45,396 nt of DNA from an uncultured Puniceicoccaceae bacterium (GTDB lineage: Bacteria; Verrucomicrobiota; Verrucomicrobiia; Opitutales; Coraliomargaritaceae). A program made the translations under genes and the position numbers. The stretch's first letter is position 1. The number at the start of each line of letters is the position of its first letter. Below the pieces are notes generated by a model. It was not told the DNA's origin. It searched no databases and worked only from the letters and a program-made list of their open reading frames with translations. The stretch is from contig CAJQOS010000016.1 in NCBI GenBank assembly GCA_905479975.1, forward strand, positions 1 to 45,396. Direction: 5' to 3'. This document shows positions 19,338 to 28,893 of the stretch, in pieces.

Positions 19338-20768
19338 TTACTTCGCTGGAGCTTCCCAGCCGCCGCCTAGGGCGCGGTAGAGTTGCACGACGGAGAGGAG
19401 TTCGGAGAGTTCGGATTTTGCTAGGTTGAGTTCGGCGTCAAAGAGTTCTTGCTCGTTGTAGAGCACTTCGAGGTAGCTAGTCACGCCACCTTCATAGCGG
19501 ATATTCGCGAGTTCGGCGGCATCACGATTGCTTTGCGTGAGTAACTCTTGGCGATCAGCAAATTCGCGCGTGCGTTGATAGTTGATGAGTCCGTCGGAGA
19601 CCTCTTTGAACGCGTTTTGAACGGTTTGTTGATAATTCGAAAGCGCGGTTGAGTATTGAGCCTCAGTGATCTTGAGGTTCGATTCGAGGCGTCCACCAGT
19701 GAAGATCGGTAGCGAGACGGCCGGGCCGAATTGCCAATCGCGCGAGGCTGACTTGAAGAGGTCTGATGAGGAAACACTTTGGTAGCCGTATGAACCTGTC
19801 AGTGTGACCTGTGGGTAGAAGGCTGCCTTGGCTTGCCCGATATTGGCGTTGGCTTCGATGAGACCTTGCTCGGCGGAGCGGATGTCAGGGCGGCGATCAA
19901 CCAAAGATGAGGGCAGGCCAGCTGGCACTGCGTCGTCGAATTGCTGGTCGCTGAATTTAGTTCCGCGCGCCAGAGCGGTCGGGTTGCGGCCCAGTAAAAT
20001 GCAGAGCGCATTTTCCTGTAGATCGCGATCGCGCTTGATGCTTACCATACTGCTCTCCGCGCTATAGACGAGGATTTGCGCTTGAACCACGTCCTGCATG
20101 GCGGCGACTCCACCTTGTTCGCGGGCAGTCGTGAGCGTGAGGGACTCTTGACGTGTCTCGAGGGATTCCTCCGCGATCTGGAGCTCATAATCCAGCTCCA
20201 ACAAATTTAGATAACTGGATGCGACTTGTGAGACCAGAGTTTGGCGCACGGTGTGTTGCGCTTCTTGGGACTGCAAGTAGCGCGCGCGCGCGGCGGTATT
20301 CGCATAGCGTATGTTGCCCCAAAGGTCGACTTCGTAACTTGAGATGCCCACAGAGGCATCGCCATAGCTCCGCTCTGGATTGGGGACTCCACCAGTCGGG
20401 CCATTTTCAGAGGTGCGCGTGTTGTAGAGATTACCTCCGGCGAAGATACTGGGGAAGAAGCGAGAGCGTTCGACGCCTAGGGCGGCTTCGGCTTCTAGCA
20501 GGCGAGAGGCTGCGATTTTAATATCCCAATTGGCGGCGAGCGCCTCTTCGATATAGGCGCTCATCTGTGGATCTTTAAATACTTCCTGCCATTTTAAATC
20601 GGCAAATGAGGCATCGCCATTGGCAGCGATGCTGGCGCCACCGTGAAAAGCGGCTGGTGGCACCATGTCTGGCTGCTGGTAGTCGGGGCCGACGGCGCAA
20701 CCGCCTAGCAACAAGGCGATACTCGCTGTGGCTGCTATCCCAGCGCTGAAGTGTTTTTGATGTGTCAT
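19338..20768 (-). CDS. Outer membrane efflux lipoprotein (NodT/OprM type)
   Basis: The 476-residue protein begins with a lipoprotein signal (LLLGGCAVGPDY, lipidated Cys24) and has two outer membrane efflux (TolC-like) repeats, with the PS(S)LVDRRPDIRSAEQ turn that is diagnostic of the NodT group and long helical segments rich in A/Q/E. It would form the trimeric channel of the tripartite pump. The start overlaps the pump gene's stop by 4 bp, so it is the last gene of the adaptor-pump-channel operon. Confidence 0.95.
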   Translation of the reverse strand: MTHQKHFSAGIAATASIALLLGGCAVGPDYQQPDMVPPAAFHGGASIAANGDASFADLKWQEVFKDPQMSAYIEEALAANWDIKIAASRLLEAEAALGVERSRFFPSIFAGGNLYNTRTSENGPTGGVPNPERSYGDASVGISSYEVDLWGNIRYANTAARARYLQSQEAQHTVRQTLVSQVASSYLNLLELDYELQIAEESLETRQESLTLTTAREQGGVAAMQDVVQAQILVYSAESSMVSIKRDRDLQENALCILLGRNPTALARGTKFSDQQFDDAVPAGLPSSLVDRRPDIRSAEQGLIEANANIGQAKAAFYPQVTLTGSYGYQSVSSSDLFKSASRDWQFGPAVSLPIFTGGRLESNLKITEAQYSTALSNYQQTVQNAFKEVSDGLINYQRTREFADRQELLTQSNRDAAELANIRYEGGVTSYLEVLYNEQELFDAELNLAKSELSELLSVVQLYRALGGGWEAPAK

Positions 20769-23700
20769 GACTGTGCCTTTCCTTCTGCTTGGGCAGTGTC
20801 TGTTTTAAGCGGTTCTGGTTTGTTGCCACTGAGCTCGACAATTTTTTGCACGAAAACGTAACAGACCGGAATCAAGAAAAGTCCTATGCTGGTGGCGATG
20901 CTCATGCCGAATACCACGCCAGTGCCCATGGTGCTTCGAGATGCGGAACCAGAGCCAGATGCTAACATTAATGGCACGCACCCGAGAATGAAGGCAAAAG
21001 AGGTCATCAGAATCGGGCGGAGACGAAGCTTCGCGCCGTCGATGGCAGCCTGGATGATGTCTTCGCCTTCGTCGCGTTTCATTTTGGCGAATTCGATGAT
21101 CAAAATCGCATTTTTAGCGGAGAGACCAATCAACATGACTAAGCCGATTTGCGCATAGACGTTGAGATCGAAGCCGCGGAGGACCATGCCCACGAGGAGG
21201 CCAAGGATGACGGTTGGAGTGGCGAGTAGCACCGCAAAGGGGAGCCCCCAGCTCTCGTATTGTGCAGCGAGGAGCAGGAAGACGAAGAGCACCGCCATGC
21301 CGAAGATGACGGGCGCTTGCCCCTCGGACTTCTTTTCTTGGAGCGTCAGGCCTGCCCATTCGTAGCCGACTTCGCTCGGCATGGTTTCCATGACTTCTTC
21401 GATCGCTTTGATCGCTTGCGCGGAGCTGTAGCCTGGCGCGGGCGCGCCAATCATTTCGGCAGCATTGAACAGGTTGAAGCGCGAGACGAAGTTGGGGCCG
21501 CTGATGTGAGTGATCGTCACGAGCGTGCTGAGCGGCACCATTTCGCCGTTGTTATTACGCACGTAGAATTGCTCGATATCGGAGGCTTCGTTGGTGAACT
21601 CTGGCTCGGCTTGGAGCAGCACTTGGTAGACGCGGCCAAAGAGGACAAAGTCGTTGACGTATAGTCCACTTAGATAAGTCTGCAGTGTTTGGAAGATACT
21701 GTCGACTGGCACGTTTAATGTGCGTGCTTTTTCGCGGTCGAGTGTGACTTCGATTTGGGGTGCGGCGGAATTGAAGCTGGTGCTGATGCGGCCAATCTCT
21801 GGGCGTGCGCTGGCAGCTTTCTGCAGTTGTTGCACGTAGCCTTCAAGTTGCTCGATGCTGCCGCCGGAGCGATCTTGTAGCTCCATGGTGAAGCCGGAGA
21901 CGTTACCGTAACCTGGCAGTGCGGGCGGGCCAAAGGCAAAAATGCGTGCGCCAGGGATGACGGAGAGCTCGCGATTCCATTGTGCCACGAGTGCTTTGGC
22001 GTGGAGTGAGGGATCTTGGCGCTCTTCCCATGAGTCCAAGCCGATAAACATCATCGCGGTATTGGAGAAGTTGAGCGAGTTCAGGATATTGAATCCACAC
22101 AGAGCCAAGGTAGAATCGACCCCTTCGGTTGCGTTGACAATGGCTTCGGCTTGCTTGAGCACTTCGTCGGAGCGCTGCACGGAGGCACCTTCCGGCAGTT
22201 CGATGGCCACAAACAGGTAGCCTTTGTCCTCATCGGGAATGAATCCGCCTGGCACATGCTTGCCGAGTATCCAAATGCCGACGAGGACTGCGACGAGTAG
22301 CAGCATGGAGCGGGTTGCTTTCTTTACGAGTGCCGCGACGATGCTGCCGTATTTATTGGTGATCCATTCGAAGGCGCGATTGAAGAGCTTGAAAAACTTG
22401 GCAATCGGGCCGTGGCTTTCTTTGGGCGCTCTCAGGAGCATGGCGCAGAGCGCGGGGCTGAGCGTGAGTGCGTTGATCACGGAGAAGACCACCGCGATGG
22501 CGATGGTGAGCGCGAATTGGCTGTAGAGTTGACCAGTGACGCCACCCATGAAGGCGACTGGCACGAACACCGCGCAGAGGACTAAGCCAATGGCGACGAC
22601 GGGGCCGGCCACTTCCTTCATGGCTAGGCGTGTGGCCTCGTGAGGTTCTTTGCCTTGTTCGATGTGGTGCTGGACTGCCTCAACCACCACGATGGCGTCG
22701 TCGACCACGATCCCGATGGCCAGCACGAGGCCGAACATCGTCAATACGTTGACGCTGAACCCCATGGCAGGGAACAGAATGAAGGCGCCCAGTAGCGAAA
22801 CAGGCACGGTGCACATCGGGATGATGGTGGCACGAAAGCTCTGAAGGAAGATGTAGACGACGAGCAGCACCAGAATGATGGCTTCGGCGAGCGTGTGCAC
22901 GATTTCCTCCATCGATGCTTTCACGGGAAGGGTTGCATCGAGCACCACTTTGTAGGCCATGTCGGGTGGGAAGCGTGTGTTTGCGTCCTCTAGGATCTTA
23001 CGCACATTGTCGGCTGTTTCGATCGCGTTGGCCCCAGGGGCAAGGTAGACGCCGAGCGCGCCGGACGGTGTGCCGCTCAACCGAGCGCGTAGGTCGTAGG
23101 TTTTGGCTCCGAGCTCGACGCGAGCGACATCTCCGATTTTGACCTGAGAGCCGTCGTTGTTCGAGCGGATGATGATTTCTTCAAATTCAGCGGGGGTTTT
23201 GAGCAAGCCTTGTGCGCGCACGTTGAACTGCTTCTCTTGTCCTTGTGGTGCGGGTTCCGCGCCGATGCGACCTGAGGGAGATTGCGCGTTTTGTTCGTTA
23301 ACCGCGCTTTGAATGTCCGAGGGGGTGATGCCCAACGTTGCCAATTTGTCAGGGTTTAACCAGATGCGCATCGAGTAGTCCTGCGCGGTAAAGTTTTTTA
23401 CGTCACCGACGCCGCGCACGCGCTTGATCTGATCCACTAGGTTGATGTCGCAATAATTGCCGAGGAAGACTGCGTCGTAACTGCCTTCGGGCGAATTCAG
23501 GCCGATCACCATCAGGATGTCGGGGCTGGAGCGATTGGTAATGATGCCTTGGCTCTTTACCGCATCCGGTATCTGCGAGTCTGCTTGGCCGACGCGGTTC
23601 TGTGTGTTGACCTGCATGATGTCGACGTCGGTGCCGACGTCGAAATAGGCATTGAGGGTCATCTTGCCGTCATTGGAATTGTAAGACTGGATGTAGAGCA

Positions 23701-23923
23701 GTTTGTCGACCCCGTTGACCTTGGATTCGATCGGCGTGGCGACGGACTCCATCACCGCCTCGGCAGCTGCACCGGGGTAGGTCGTAGTGACCTGAATCAT
23801 GGTCGGGCTGATCGGCGGATATTCCGAGATCGGCAAGCGTGAGAGCGAGATCGCCCCGACGATGACCGTCAGGATCGCAATGACCATCGCAACGATGGGG
23901 CGGCGTATGAAAAAATCGGCCAT
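20765..23923 (-). CDS. RND efflux pump, HAE1 family (AcrB-like)
   Basis: The 1052-residue protein starts with the classic FFIRRPIVAMVIAI first membrane helix and shows the two-fold RND repeat with twelve membrane segments and two large periplasmic loops. The proton-relay pair Asp408-Asp409 lies in GLVLAIGIVVDDAIVVVEAV. It uses the proton gradient to expel hydrophobic compounds from the periplasm and inner leaflet through the channel encoded downstream. The adaptor gene is 30 bp upstream. No regulator of TetR or MarR type is adjacent. Confidence 0.96.
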   Translation of the reverse strand: MADFFIRRPIVAMVIAILTVIVGAISLSRLPISEYPPISPTMIQVTTTYPGAAAEAVMESVATPIESKVNGVDKLLYIQSYNSNDGKMTLNAYFDVGTDVDIMQVNTQNRVGQADSQIPDAVKSQGIITNRSSPDILMVIGLNSPEGSYDAVFLGNYCDINLVDQIKRVRGVGDVKNFTAQDYSMRIWLNPDKLATLGITPSDIQSAVNEQNAQSPSGRIGAEPAPQGQEKQFNVRAQGLLKTPAEFEEIIIRSNNDGSQVKIGDVARVELGAKTYDLRARLSGTPSGALGVYLAPGANAIETADNVRKILEDANTRFPPDMAYKVVLDATLPVKASMEEIVHTLAEAIILVLLVVYIFLQSFRATIIPMCTVPVSLLGAFILFPAMGFSVNVLTMFGLVLAIGIVVDDAIVVVEAVQHHIEQGKEPHEATRLAMKEVAGPVVAIGLVLCAVFVPVAFMGGVTGQLYSQFALTIAIAVVFSVINALTLSPALCAMLLRAPKESHGPIAKFFKLFNRAFEWITNKYGSIVAALVKKATRSMLLLVAVLVGIWILGKHVPGGFIPDEDKGYLFVAIELPEGASVQRSDEVLKQAEAIVNATEGVDSTLALCGFNILNSLNFSNTAMMFIGLDSWEERQDPSLHAKALVAQWNRELSVIPGARIFAFGPPALPGYGNVSGFTMELQDRSGGSIEQLEGYVQQLQKAASARPEIGRISTSFNSAAPQIEVTLDREKARTLNVPVDSIFQTLQTYLSGLYVNDFVLFGRVYQVLLQAEPEFTNEASDIEQFYVRNNNGEMVPLSTLVTITHISGPNFVSRFNLFNAAEMIGAPAPGYSSAQAIKAIEEVMETMPSEVGYEWAGLTLQEKKSEGQAPVIFGMAVLFVFLLLAAQYESWGLPFAVLLATPTVILGLLVGMVLRGFDLNVYAQIGLVMLIGLSAKNAILIIEFAKMKRDEGEDIIQAAIDGAKLRLRPILMTSFAFILGCVPLMLASGSGSASRSTMGTGVVFGMSIATSIGLFLIPVCYVFVQKIVELSGNKPEPLKTDTAQAEGKAQS

Positions 23924-23953
23924 GGGAGTATTCCTTGTGGTGGTGTGTGTGCC

Positions 23954-25150
23954 TTATTTAGCCGCTTTTTGCTTGGCTGCTTGTTTTTTGGAGGCCGCTA
24001 GCTTGGTTGCTTCATCTTTAGCAGACGCCGCAATGGCTTCGGCGCTCTTTGGCTGCACCGGCATACCTTCGCGCACTTTTTGGATGCCTTCTACGATGAT
24101 GCGATCGCCGGCTTTGATGCCTTTCAGAATTTGAATTTTGTCGCCGAGAATCTGACCCACAGTGACGGGGCGCTGGGCCGCTTGGTTTTTGGCGTCGACT
24201 ACCCAGGCGAAGTTTTTGCCTTGGAGCTCAGTCACAGCACGTTGCGGGATGAGGATGCTTCCGTTGACCTTTCCGAGATCGGCACTGATGCGACCAAACA
24301 TTCCTGGGCGGAGGATTTTATCGGTGTTCGGGAACGCGACACGCATCTTTAGCGTGCCGGTGGTGACATCCACTGCGCGATCGATAAAGACGATCTTCCC
24401 TTTGTCCGGGTGCTCTTGTCCATCTGCGAGCAGCAAAGTGATGGGGATGTCTTCGGTCTTCTTACTTTTTCGCTGGTTATTGCTTTTCGCCTGTAAGTAA
24501 TCGGTTTCGCTGACATTGCAGTAGAACCAGATCGGATCGAGTTGAGAAATTGTGGCCATGAGAGTTGGCTCGCCTTTGCCGACGAGGCTACCGACGGTGA
24601 CTTGCTTGGCGCCAATGAGACCAGAGCTCGGGGCATTGACGTCGCAGTAACCGAGATTGATTTCAGCTGACATCACGTTGGCTTCGGCGGAGTAGACATT
24701 GGCTTGGCCGATGTCCACCGTGGCGAGAGCGTTGTCGAGGTCTTGCTGTGGAATCGCACGTTTCTTCGCGAGCGGTTCGAGGCGGGCTACGTCTTTCTCG
24801 TATTTCTTGAGGGCAGCTTTTGATTCGGCAAGTCTGCCGTTGGCTGCATCCAGTTGTTCCTGCAGTGGCTTCTTATCTAGGAGGAACAGTGGATCGCCTT
24901 CTTTGACTTCGGTGCCTTCGATGAAGAGCATCTTTTCGACAAAGGCTTCAACACGTGCACGCACTTCGACATTCTGAGGCGAGTCGAGGTGGCCGATGAA
25001 CTCCGCGGAGACTGGCATGTCACTGGCTTTGACCGTTTCAACCTGGACGATGGGCGGCGGAGGTGCCGGCGCCGTTTGCTTTTTACAACCGATTGCGGTG
25101 AGTGCGATAGCGAGTGCGATTGCGAGGTTGAGTGAGTGAGTCTTTTTCAT
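23954..25150 (-). CDS. RND efflux adaptor (membrane fusion protein)
   Basis: The 398-residue protein has a lipoprotein signal (ALTAIGCKKQ, Cys22), an HlyD/AcrA-type barrel-lipoyl region around residues 45-75 and 160-200, a helical hairpin (about 95-160), the PTLMATISQLDPIWFYCNVSE segment typical of AcrA relatives and an alanine/lysine-rich tail (residues 370-398). It bridges the RND pump to the outer membrane channel. It is the first gene of the operon; its start ATG at 25150 is preceded by a weak AGGATTAAAGAG Shine-Dalgarno-like run. Confidence 0.95.
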   Translation of the reverse strand: MKKTHSLNLAIALAIALTAIGCKKQTAPAPPPPIVQVETVKASDMPVSAEFIGHLDSPQNVEVRARVEAFVEKMLFIEGTEVKEGDPLFLLDKKPLQEQLDAANGRLAESKAALKKYEKDVARLEPLAKKRAIPQQDLDNALATVDIGQANVYSAEANVMSAEINLGYCDVNAPSSGLIGAKQVTVGSLVGKGEPTLMATISQLDPIWFYCNVSETDYLQAKSNNQRKSKKTEDIPITLLLADGQEHPDKGKIVFIDRAVDVTTGTLKMRVAFPNTDKILRPGMFGRISADLGKVNGSILIPQRAVTELQGKNFAWVVDAKNQAAQRPVTVGQILGDKIQILKGIKAGDRIIVEGIQKVREGMPVQPKSAEAIAASAKDEATKLAASKKQAAKQKAAK

Positions 25151-25466
25151 CTCTTTAATCCTGTTGCTGTTATATGGTGTGCTGCGGATTTACTTATCGG
25201 GCGGTTGGCGTTAGGGTCAATGTTTTTCCTGTCTGGCTAATTTGCTCAAGTGTCGCCTACTTGAGTGAATCAGCCGGGTAGGATGTTTATTTGTAGTGCG
25301 CCACCACCCGAGTCCGCCTCAGTGGTGAAACTTATATTCGTCGAGTTTTGATCCGAGCCGGATTGCTTCTCTTACATTGGGTGAACTCGACTGTTGCGCA
25401 GATTCGCCGCATCAGGATAAGAGCCATTGCTCTTATTTGGCAACTAACCGGAGGGTCGGCAGCGAC
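25151..25466. other. Intergenic region before the efflux operon
   Basis: This 316-bp gap holds no credible gene. It contains the probable efflux promoter, a hairpin CACCAC/GTGGTG (25302-25307 with 25322-25327) and a second hairpin AAGAGC/GCTCTT at about 25420-25436. Either hairpin could end the transcript of the cyclic-nucleotide-binding gene, which runs leftwards into the gap. Confidence 0.5.
25193..25220 (-). promoter_or_regulatory. Possible sigma-70-type promoter of the efflux operon
   Basis: Read on the minus strand, TTGACC (25215-25220) is followed after 16 nt by GATAAG (25193-25198), 4 of 6 matches to the -10 consensus, about 40 bp before the adaptor start. This is a motif match only. 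Confidence 0.3.
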
Positions 25467-25862
25467 CTACTTCTTGCCGTGCTCGATGGACCAGACGGTG
25501 GAGACGCGTGTGACGTCGGCCAGCTTTTGTGTCGTGCGTTCGAGGCGATTGGCGAGGGTCTTGAATATTTTGATGGCGATCTCAGGGTGCTCGCGGATCA
25601 CATCTTCCATATCACCGGCATCGTATTTCGTGACGGTGGTAGGGGTGCGTGCTTTGACGGTGCAAGTTCTTGGCTTGCCGAGGATGTCGCCCATTTCGCC
25701 AAAGATCGTGCCGGGATACATCAGGACGTTGAGCATGATGTCGTCTTTATAGACTTCGACGGCACCTTTCTCTAGGACATAAAAGCCAGTGCTTTCGGCG
25801 CCTTGTTTGATGATGCTTGCTCCGGGGCGGTATTCTTCAGTTTGTTGCACGCACTGAATCAA
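25467..25862 (-). CDS. Cyclic nucleotide-binding domain protein
   Basis: The 131-residue product is essentially a single CAP/cNMP-binding domain: the beta-roll segment GFYVLEKGAVEVYKDD and the phosphate-binding cassette IFGEMGDILGKPRTCTV with its Glu and Arg. No DNA-binding helix-turn-helix follows; the C terminus is a helix. It could sense cAMP or cGMP and act through a protein partner. The start is uncertain: TTG 25862 or GTG 25850; an in-frame stop excludes a more distant start. It lies upstream of, and in the same direction as, the efflux operon but 316 bp away. Confidence 0.8.
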   Translation of the reverse strand: MIQCVQQTEEYRPGASIIKQGAESTGFYVLEKGAVEVYKDDIMLNVLMYPGTIFGEMGDILGKPRTCTVKARTPTTVTKYDAGDMEDVIREHPEIAIKIFKTLANRLERTTQKLADVTRVSTVWSIEHGKK

Positions 25863-25924
25863 ATGTATTAAGTGCTATTAGGCAAGCCCGCCATGTAGAC
25901 AAGTTGAAGTATGTCGGTGGAGCT

Positions 25925-26413
25925 CTATGAGTCGCTGTCCGGGGTGGCCATTTCGGCGGGTTCCGCGGCTTGCGGTTTGGGTGCGTTGTCGATTAATTCC
26001 ACTTTCGCGCTGTGAATGGCGCTGCGGATTTCGTGGAGCTTGGCATCGCCAATCTTAGGCTGCTCGCTGTTCGCGATCGCTTCGAAGTAGTTGATGGTGC
26101 CATCCCCACGCACGGTGAGTGCGAAGGCGAGCACTTTGTCGAGTTGTGCTTTGGCTGCTTCGTTGAGATACCAGATTTGTCGATGGATTGCACCCGCTGC
26201 GATGCCGTTATCAATGATCATCGTCCATTGTGCGGCGTTTTTCTCGTCCATCGTCGATTGCCCGGAGATATAGATGCCGAGTGGCAACTGTAGTTCGCTG
26301 GCGATCGCATGGGCACGCATATTGGTTGCGCCATAGCGAGCGCCGGTTTCGAAGACCGCAATCGCACCAAAGATCAGTGCCAGCGGAAGTAGGAGATTTT
26401 TTATTTTGTCCAT
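25925..26413 (-). CDS. Hypothetical single-pass membrane protein
   Basis: I do not recognise a family. The 162-residue product has one N-terminal membrane segment (LLLPLALIFGAIAVFETG, residues 7-24) followed by a mixed alpha/beta soluble part and a Pro/Ala/Glu-rich tail (from residue 145), so it is probably anchored with the body in the periplasm. It follows pyruvate kinase in the same direction after 32 bp, separated by a very strong hairpin that ends 5 nt before its start codon. No Shine-Dalgarno sequence lies outside that hairpin. Confidence 0.7.
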   Translation of the reverse strand: MDKIKNLLLPLALIFGAIAVFETGARYGATNMRAHAIASELQLPLGIYISGQSTMDEKNAAQWTMIIDNGIAAGAIHRQIWYLNEAAKAQLDKVLAFALTVRGDGTINYFEAIANSEQPKIGDAKLHEIRSAIHSAKVELIDNAPKPQAAEPAEMATPDSDS

Positions 26414-26418
26414 AGGGA

Positions 26419-26456
26419 AGGTTAAATAATAGGGAGAACTCCCTATTATTCAACCT
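26419..26456 (-). promoter_or_regulatory. Long RNA hairpin at the pyruvate kinase 3' end
   Basis: An 18-bp stem with one mismatch and a tetra- to dinucleotide loop pairs 26419-26436 with 26439-26456 (core ATAATAGGGAG/CTCCCTATTAT). On the minus strand it covers the last codons and stop of pyruvate kinase and stops 5 nt before the next start codon. There is no T run, so it may act as an RNA stabiliser, a processing site or a translational block rather than as a terminator. Confidence 0.75.
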
Positions 26457-27876
26457 CACGAAGCTGGATTGTGTCGACGATCTTTTCACCCGCGATCACA
26501 TTGGTAATGACGACCATGGAATTGCCTGTTTTTGCCCAATTTCGATCTTTGAGTGCTGTGAAGGAGTTTTGAATTGTGCGCTCCGGATCTTCATCATCGA
26601 ATTTGAGGAAGAATGGCTCGATACCTCGCATGATTAGCATCTGACTGAACGTCTCTTTGTTGTCGGTAAATGCGTAAACGGGCACTTGCGCACGTAGGGA
26701 CGAAAGCTTTTGTGGGAGTAAGCCTCGCCGGGTGAATACGACGATCGCGGAGTCGTCGAGTTCAGAGGCCAGGTATGCCGCGGAACGCAGCATTTTGGAT
26801 TTTGGCAGCTTGAGCACTAGGTCCTCGCGTAGCACTACACTATCCTCGGCTTCCATCCGGTTTGCGATACGATTAATGGTTTCGACGCACTCGACAGGGT
26901 ATTTGCCGACGGTCGTTTCGCCGGAGAGCATCACGCAGTCGGCCTCTTCTCGGATGGCGTTGGCGATGTCGGTGACTTCGGCGCGAGTCGGGATCGGCGA
27001 GTCGATCATCGATTCGAGCATATGTGTCGCCACAATGACCGGAGTCGTATTGTGAATACAGGTGTTGATCGCTCGGGACTGGATTTGCGGTAAGTCTTCG
27101 AAGGGACACTCGACCCCGAGGTCGCCACGCGCCACCATTAGGCCATCGGAGGCTTTGATGATGTCCTCCAGGTTGCGAATGGCCTGTTGGTCTTCGATCT
27201 TGGCAATCACTTTGGCATTGGACTCCTTGTCGCTAAGATAGCGGTGGAAAATATCCAGATCGTCCGGCTCGCGCACGAAGGAAAGCGCGAAAAATTCGAT
27301 GCCTGCTTCGATGCCTACATCGACATCGCCTTGGTCTTTTTTAGTTAAGGCGGGCAGGTTGACACGTACGCCCGGCAAATTGATGTGGCGACGATTGCCG
27401 AGCGGGCCAGGGATGATCACTTCGCAGCGCACACGCTTGTCATGTGCGATGTCGAGCACTTTGAGGCGCATGAGGCCACTGTCCACGAGCACCGTGTCGC
27501 CTACTGTGATGTCTTTGGAAAAGCCTGGGTAGTTGATGTCGACACGGCGGATGCCGTCTTCGCCGACGCCGCCAAGACCTTGGCCAAAGGTAAAATCGAA
27601 GGTTTCCCCCTTTTCGAGCTCGAATGTTTCCGGCACATCGCCCGTGCGGATCTCCGGGCCTTTAACGTCCATCATAATCGCGATTTGGCGCCCAACACGG
27701 TCACATACGGTGCGCACACGCTGTATGATTTCGCGGGTCCACGCGTGGTCTGCGTGTGCCATGTTGATACGGCAGATGTCGACGCCTGTGTGGATCAGCT
27801 GTTCAAGCATCTCCTCGCTTTGTGTGGCTGGGCCGACGGTGAAAATGATTTTTGTTTTGCGATAGGGATTTTTCAT
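26446..27876 (-). CDS. pyk: Pyruvate kinase
   Basis: The enzyme converts phosphoenolpyruvate and ADP into pyruvate and ATP, the last step of glycolysis. From ATG 27876 ([17 protein letters not shown]) the product has 476 residues with the barrel motifs [22 protein letters not shown] (catalytic Lys), VARGDLGVE and the signature [23 protein letters not shown] with [15 protein letters not shown]. The C-terminal allosteric domain ([26 protein letters not shown]) is complete. The frame is open 54 nt further to a GTG overlapping the WalJ-like gene, but the family starts near MKNPYRKT. The upstream gene ends 50 bp before, so joint transcription is likely. Confidence 0.95.
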   Translation of the reverse strand: MKNPYRKTKIIFTVGPATQSEEMLEQLIHTGVDICRINMAHADHAWTREIIQRVRTVCDRVGRQIAIMMDVKGPEIRTGDVPETFELEKGETFDFTFGQGLGGVGEDGIRRVDINYPGFSKDITVGDTVLVDSGLMRLKVLDIAHDKRVRCEVIIPGPLGNRRHINLPGVRVNLPALTKKDQGDVDVGIEAGIEFFALSFVREPDDLDIFHRYLSDKESNAKVIAKIEDQQAIRNLEDIIKASDGLMVARGDLGVECPFEDLPQIQSRAINTCIHNTTPVIVATHMLESMIDSPIPTRAEVTDIANAIREEADCVMLSGETTVGKYPVECVETINRIANRMEAEDSVVLREDLVLKLPKSKMLRSAAYLASELDDSAIVVFTRRGLLPQKLSSLRAQVPVYAFTDNKETFSQMLIMRGIEPFFLKFDDEDPERTIQNSFTALKDRNWAKTGNSMVVITNVIAGEKIVDTIQLREVE

Positions 27877-27926
27877 AGGGAGAAAAATGCGTGATTGATA
27901 TTTTAGGTGTCGTCGCGGGGGTAGTA

Positions 27927-28709
27927 TCAACCCCTAGGGTCGATCACTTTGATGGTGAAGGTGCTATTGCCGCCTGAGAGCTCCGCAAACTTATTCGTCA
28001 CCAGCTCTACGGTATTGCAGTCTTTACTTAAGTGAGCGAGGTAGACTTCTCGCACTGCGGAGTTGCCGTTTAGGCCGCTTAGCGCCTCATGGCAGGCGTC
28101 ATTGGAGAGGTGCCCGTGGCGACCTCGGATGCGTTGTTTGAGTGACCAGGGGCGACGTTCGTCACTGTCTAGTAACTTTTCGTCGTAGTTGGCTTCTAGC
28201 ACCAAAATTTGCACCGATTTGATGTGTTCTTTGACGTGCTCGGGCACATATCCCAAGTCGGTGACCCATGCTAGGCTTTGACGCGGCGAGATCAGGTCAT
28301 CTTCCTCGCCCCAGTGAAATGTGTAGCCGACCGGGTCGTAGGCGTCGTGCGGGATCGCAAAGGATCGCACCTCGATATCGCGAAATTTAAAGCCCGATCC
28401 GGTCTGAAATACCTGCCAATTGACCTTTTTGACGAGTTTTCCTTGAATTGCGTCTGCGGTATCGCGATTGGCAAATACGGGCAGGTCGGCGCGTTTGGCG
28501 AGTCCGCGTATGCCTTGTGCGTGGTCGCTGTGCTCGTGTGTGAGAAAGACTCCGTCGATCGTATCGATCGATTCGCCGATTGCATCGAGCATCAGGCCGA
28601 TGCGCTTGCCGGAGAACCCCGCATCAATCAGGATTTTGCTATTACCAGTGCGGAGTAGTGAGCAATTACCATTGCTGCTGGAACCTAAGATCTGAAAATC
28701 GGTCGACAT
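27927..28709 (-). CDS. Metallo-beta-lactamase fold hydrolase, WalJ/YycJ-like
   Basis: The 260-residue protein begins with [15 protein letters not shown], the glycine/serine-rich start typical of YycJ, and has the metal motif THEHSDH (His58, His60, Asp62, His63), a further His in IPHDAYDP, Asp in WVTDLGYVP, then HLSND and AHLSKDCN. YycJ/WalJ proteins are 5'-3' exonuclease-like and are linked to DNA repair or cell-wall control in Firmicutes; the role here is not known. It is cytoplasmic and precedes pyruvate kinase in the same direction. Confidence 0.9.
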   Translation of the reverse strand: MSTDFQILGSSSNGNCSLLRTGNSKILIDAGFSGKRIGLMLDAIGESIDTIDGVFLTHEHSDHAQGIRGLAKRADLPVFANRDTADAIQGKLVKKVNWQVFQTGSGFKFRDIEVRSFAIPHDAYDPVGYTFHWGEEDDLISPRQSLAWVTDLGYVPEHVKEHIKSVQILVLEANYDEKLLDSDERRPWSLKQRIRGRHGHLSNDACHEALSGLNGNSAVREVYLAHLSKDCNTVELVTNKFAELSGGNSTFTIKVIDPRG

Positions 28710-28893
28710 GTGCGCTGAGACTTAGCACGCCTACCTTGTTCGGCAAAGCATTTTTACGAACTTGCCAAGTCCGGGAATACTGCTTTACCTCCTCCGCTCT
28801 TATAAAGACAGACGTGGGCTTGCGCCTCTAGTCATTCTCAGACAGCTTGTTATGTGAATGTCGGCGGCACGCTTACAGACGACCTATTGAAGC

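Noticed and set aside
28710..28893. Zur-type zinc operator before folE2
   Set aside because: folE2 is often zinc-regulated, but no GTTATATAACATAAC-like palindrome is present in the gap.
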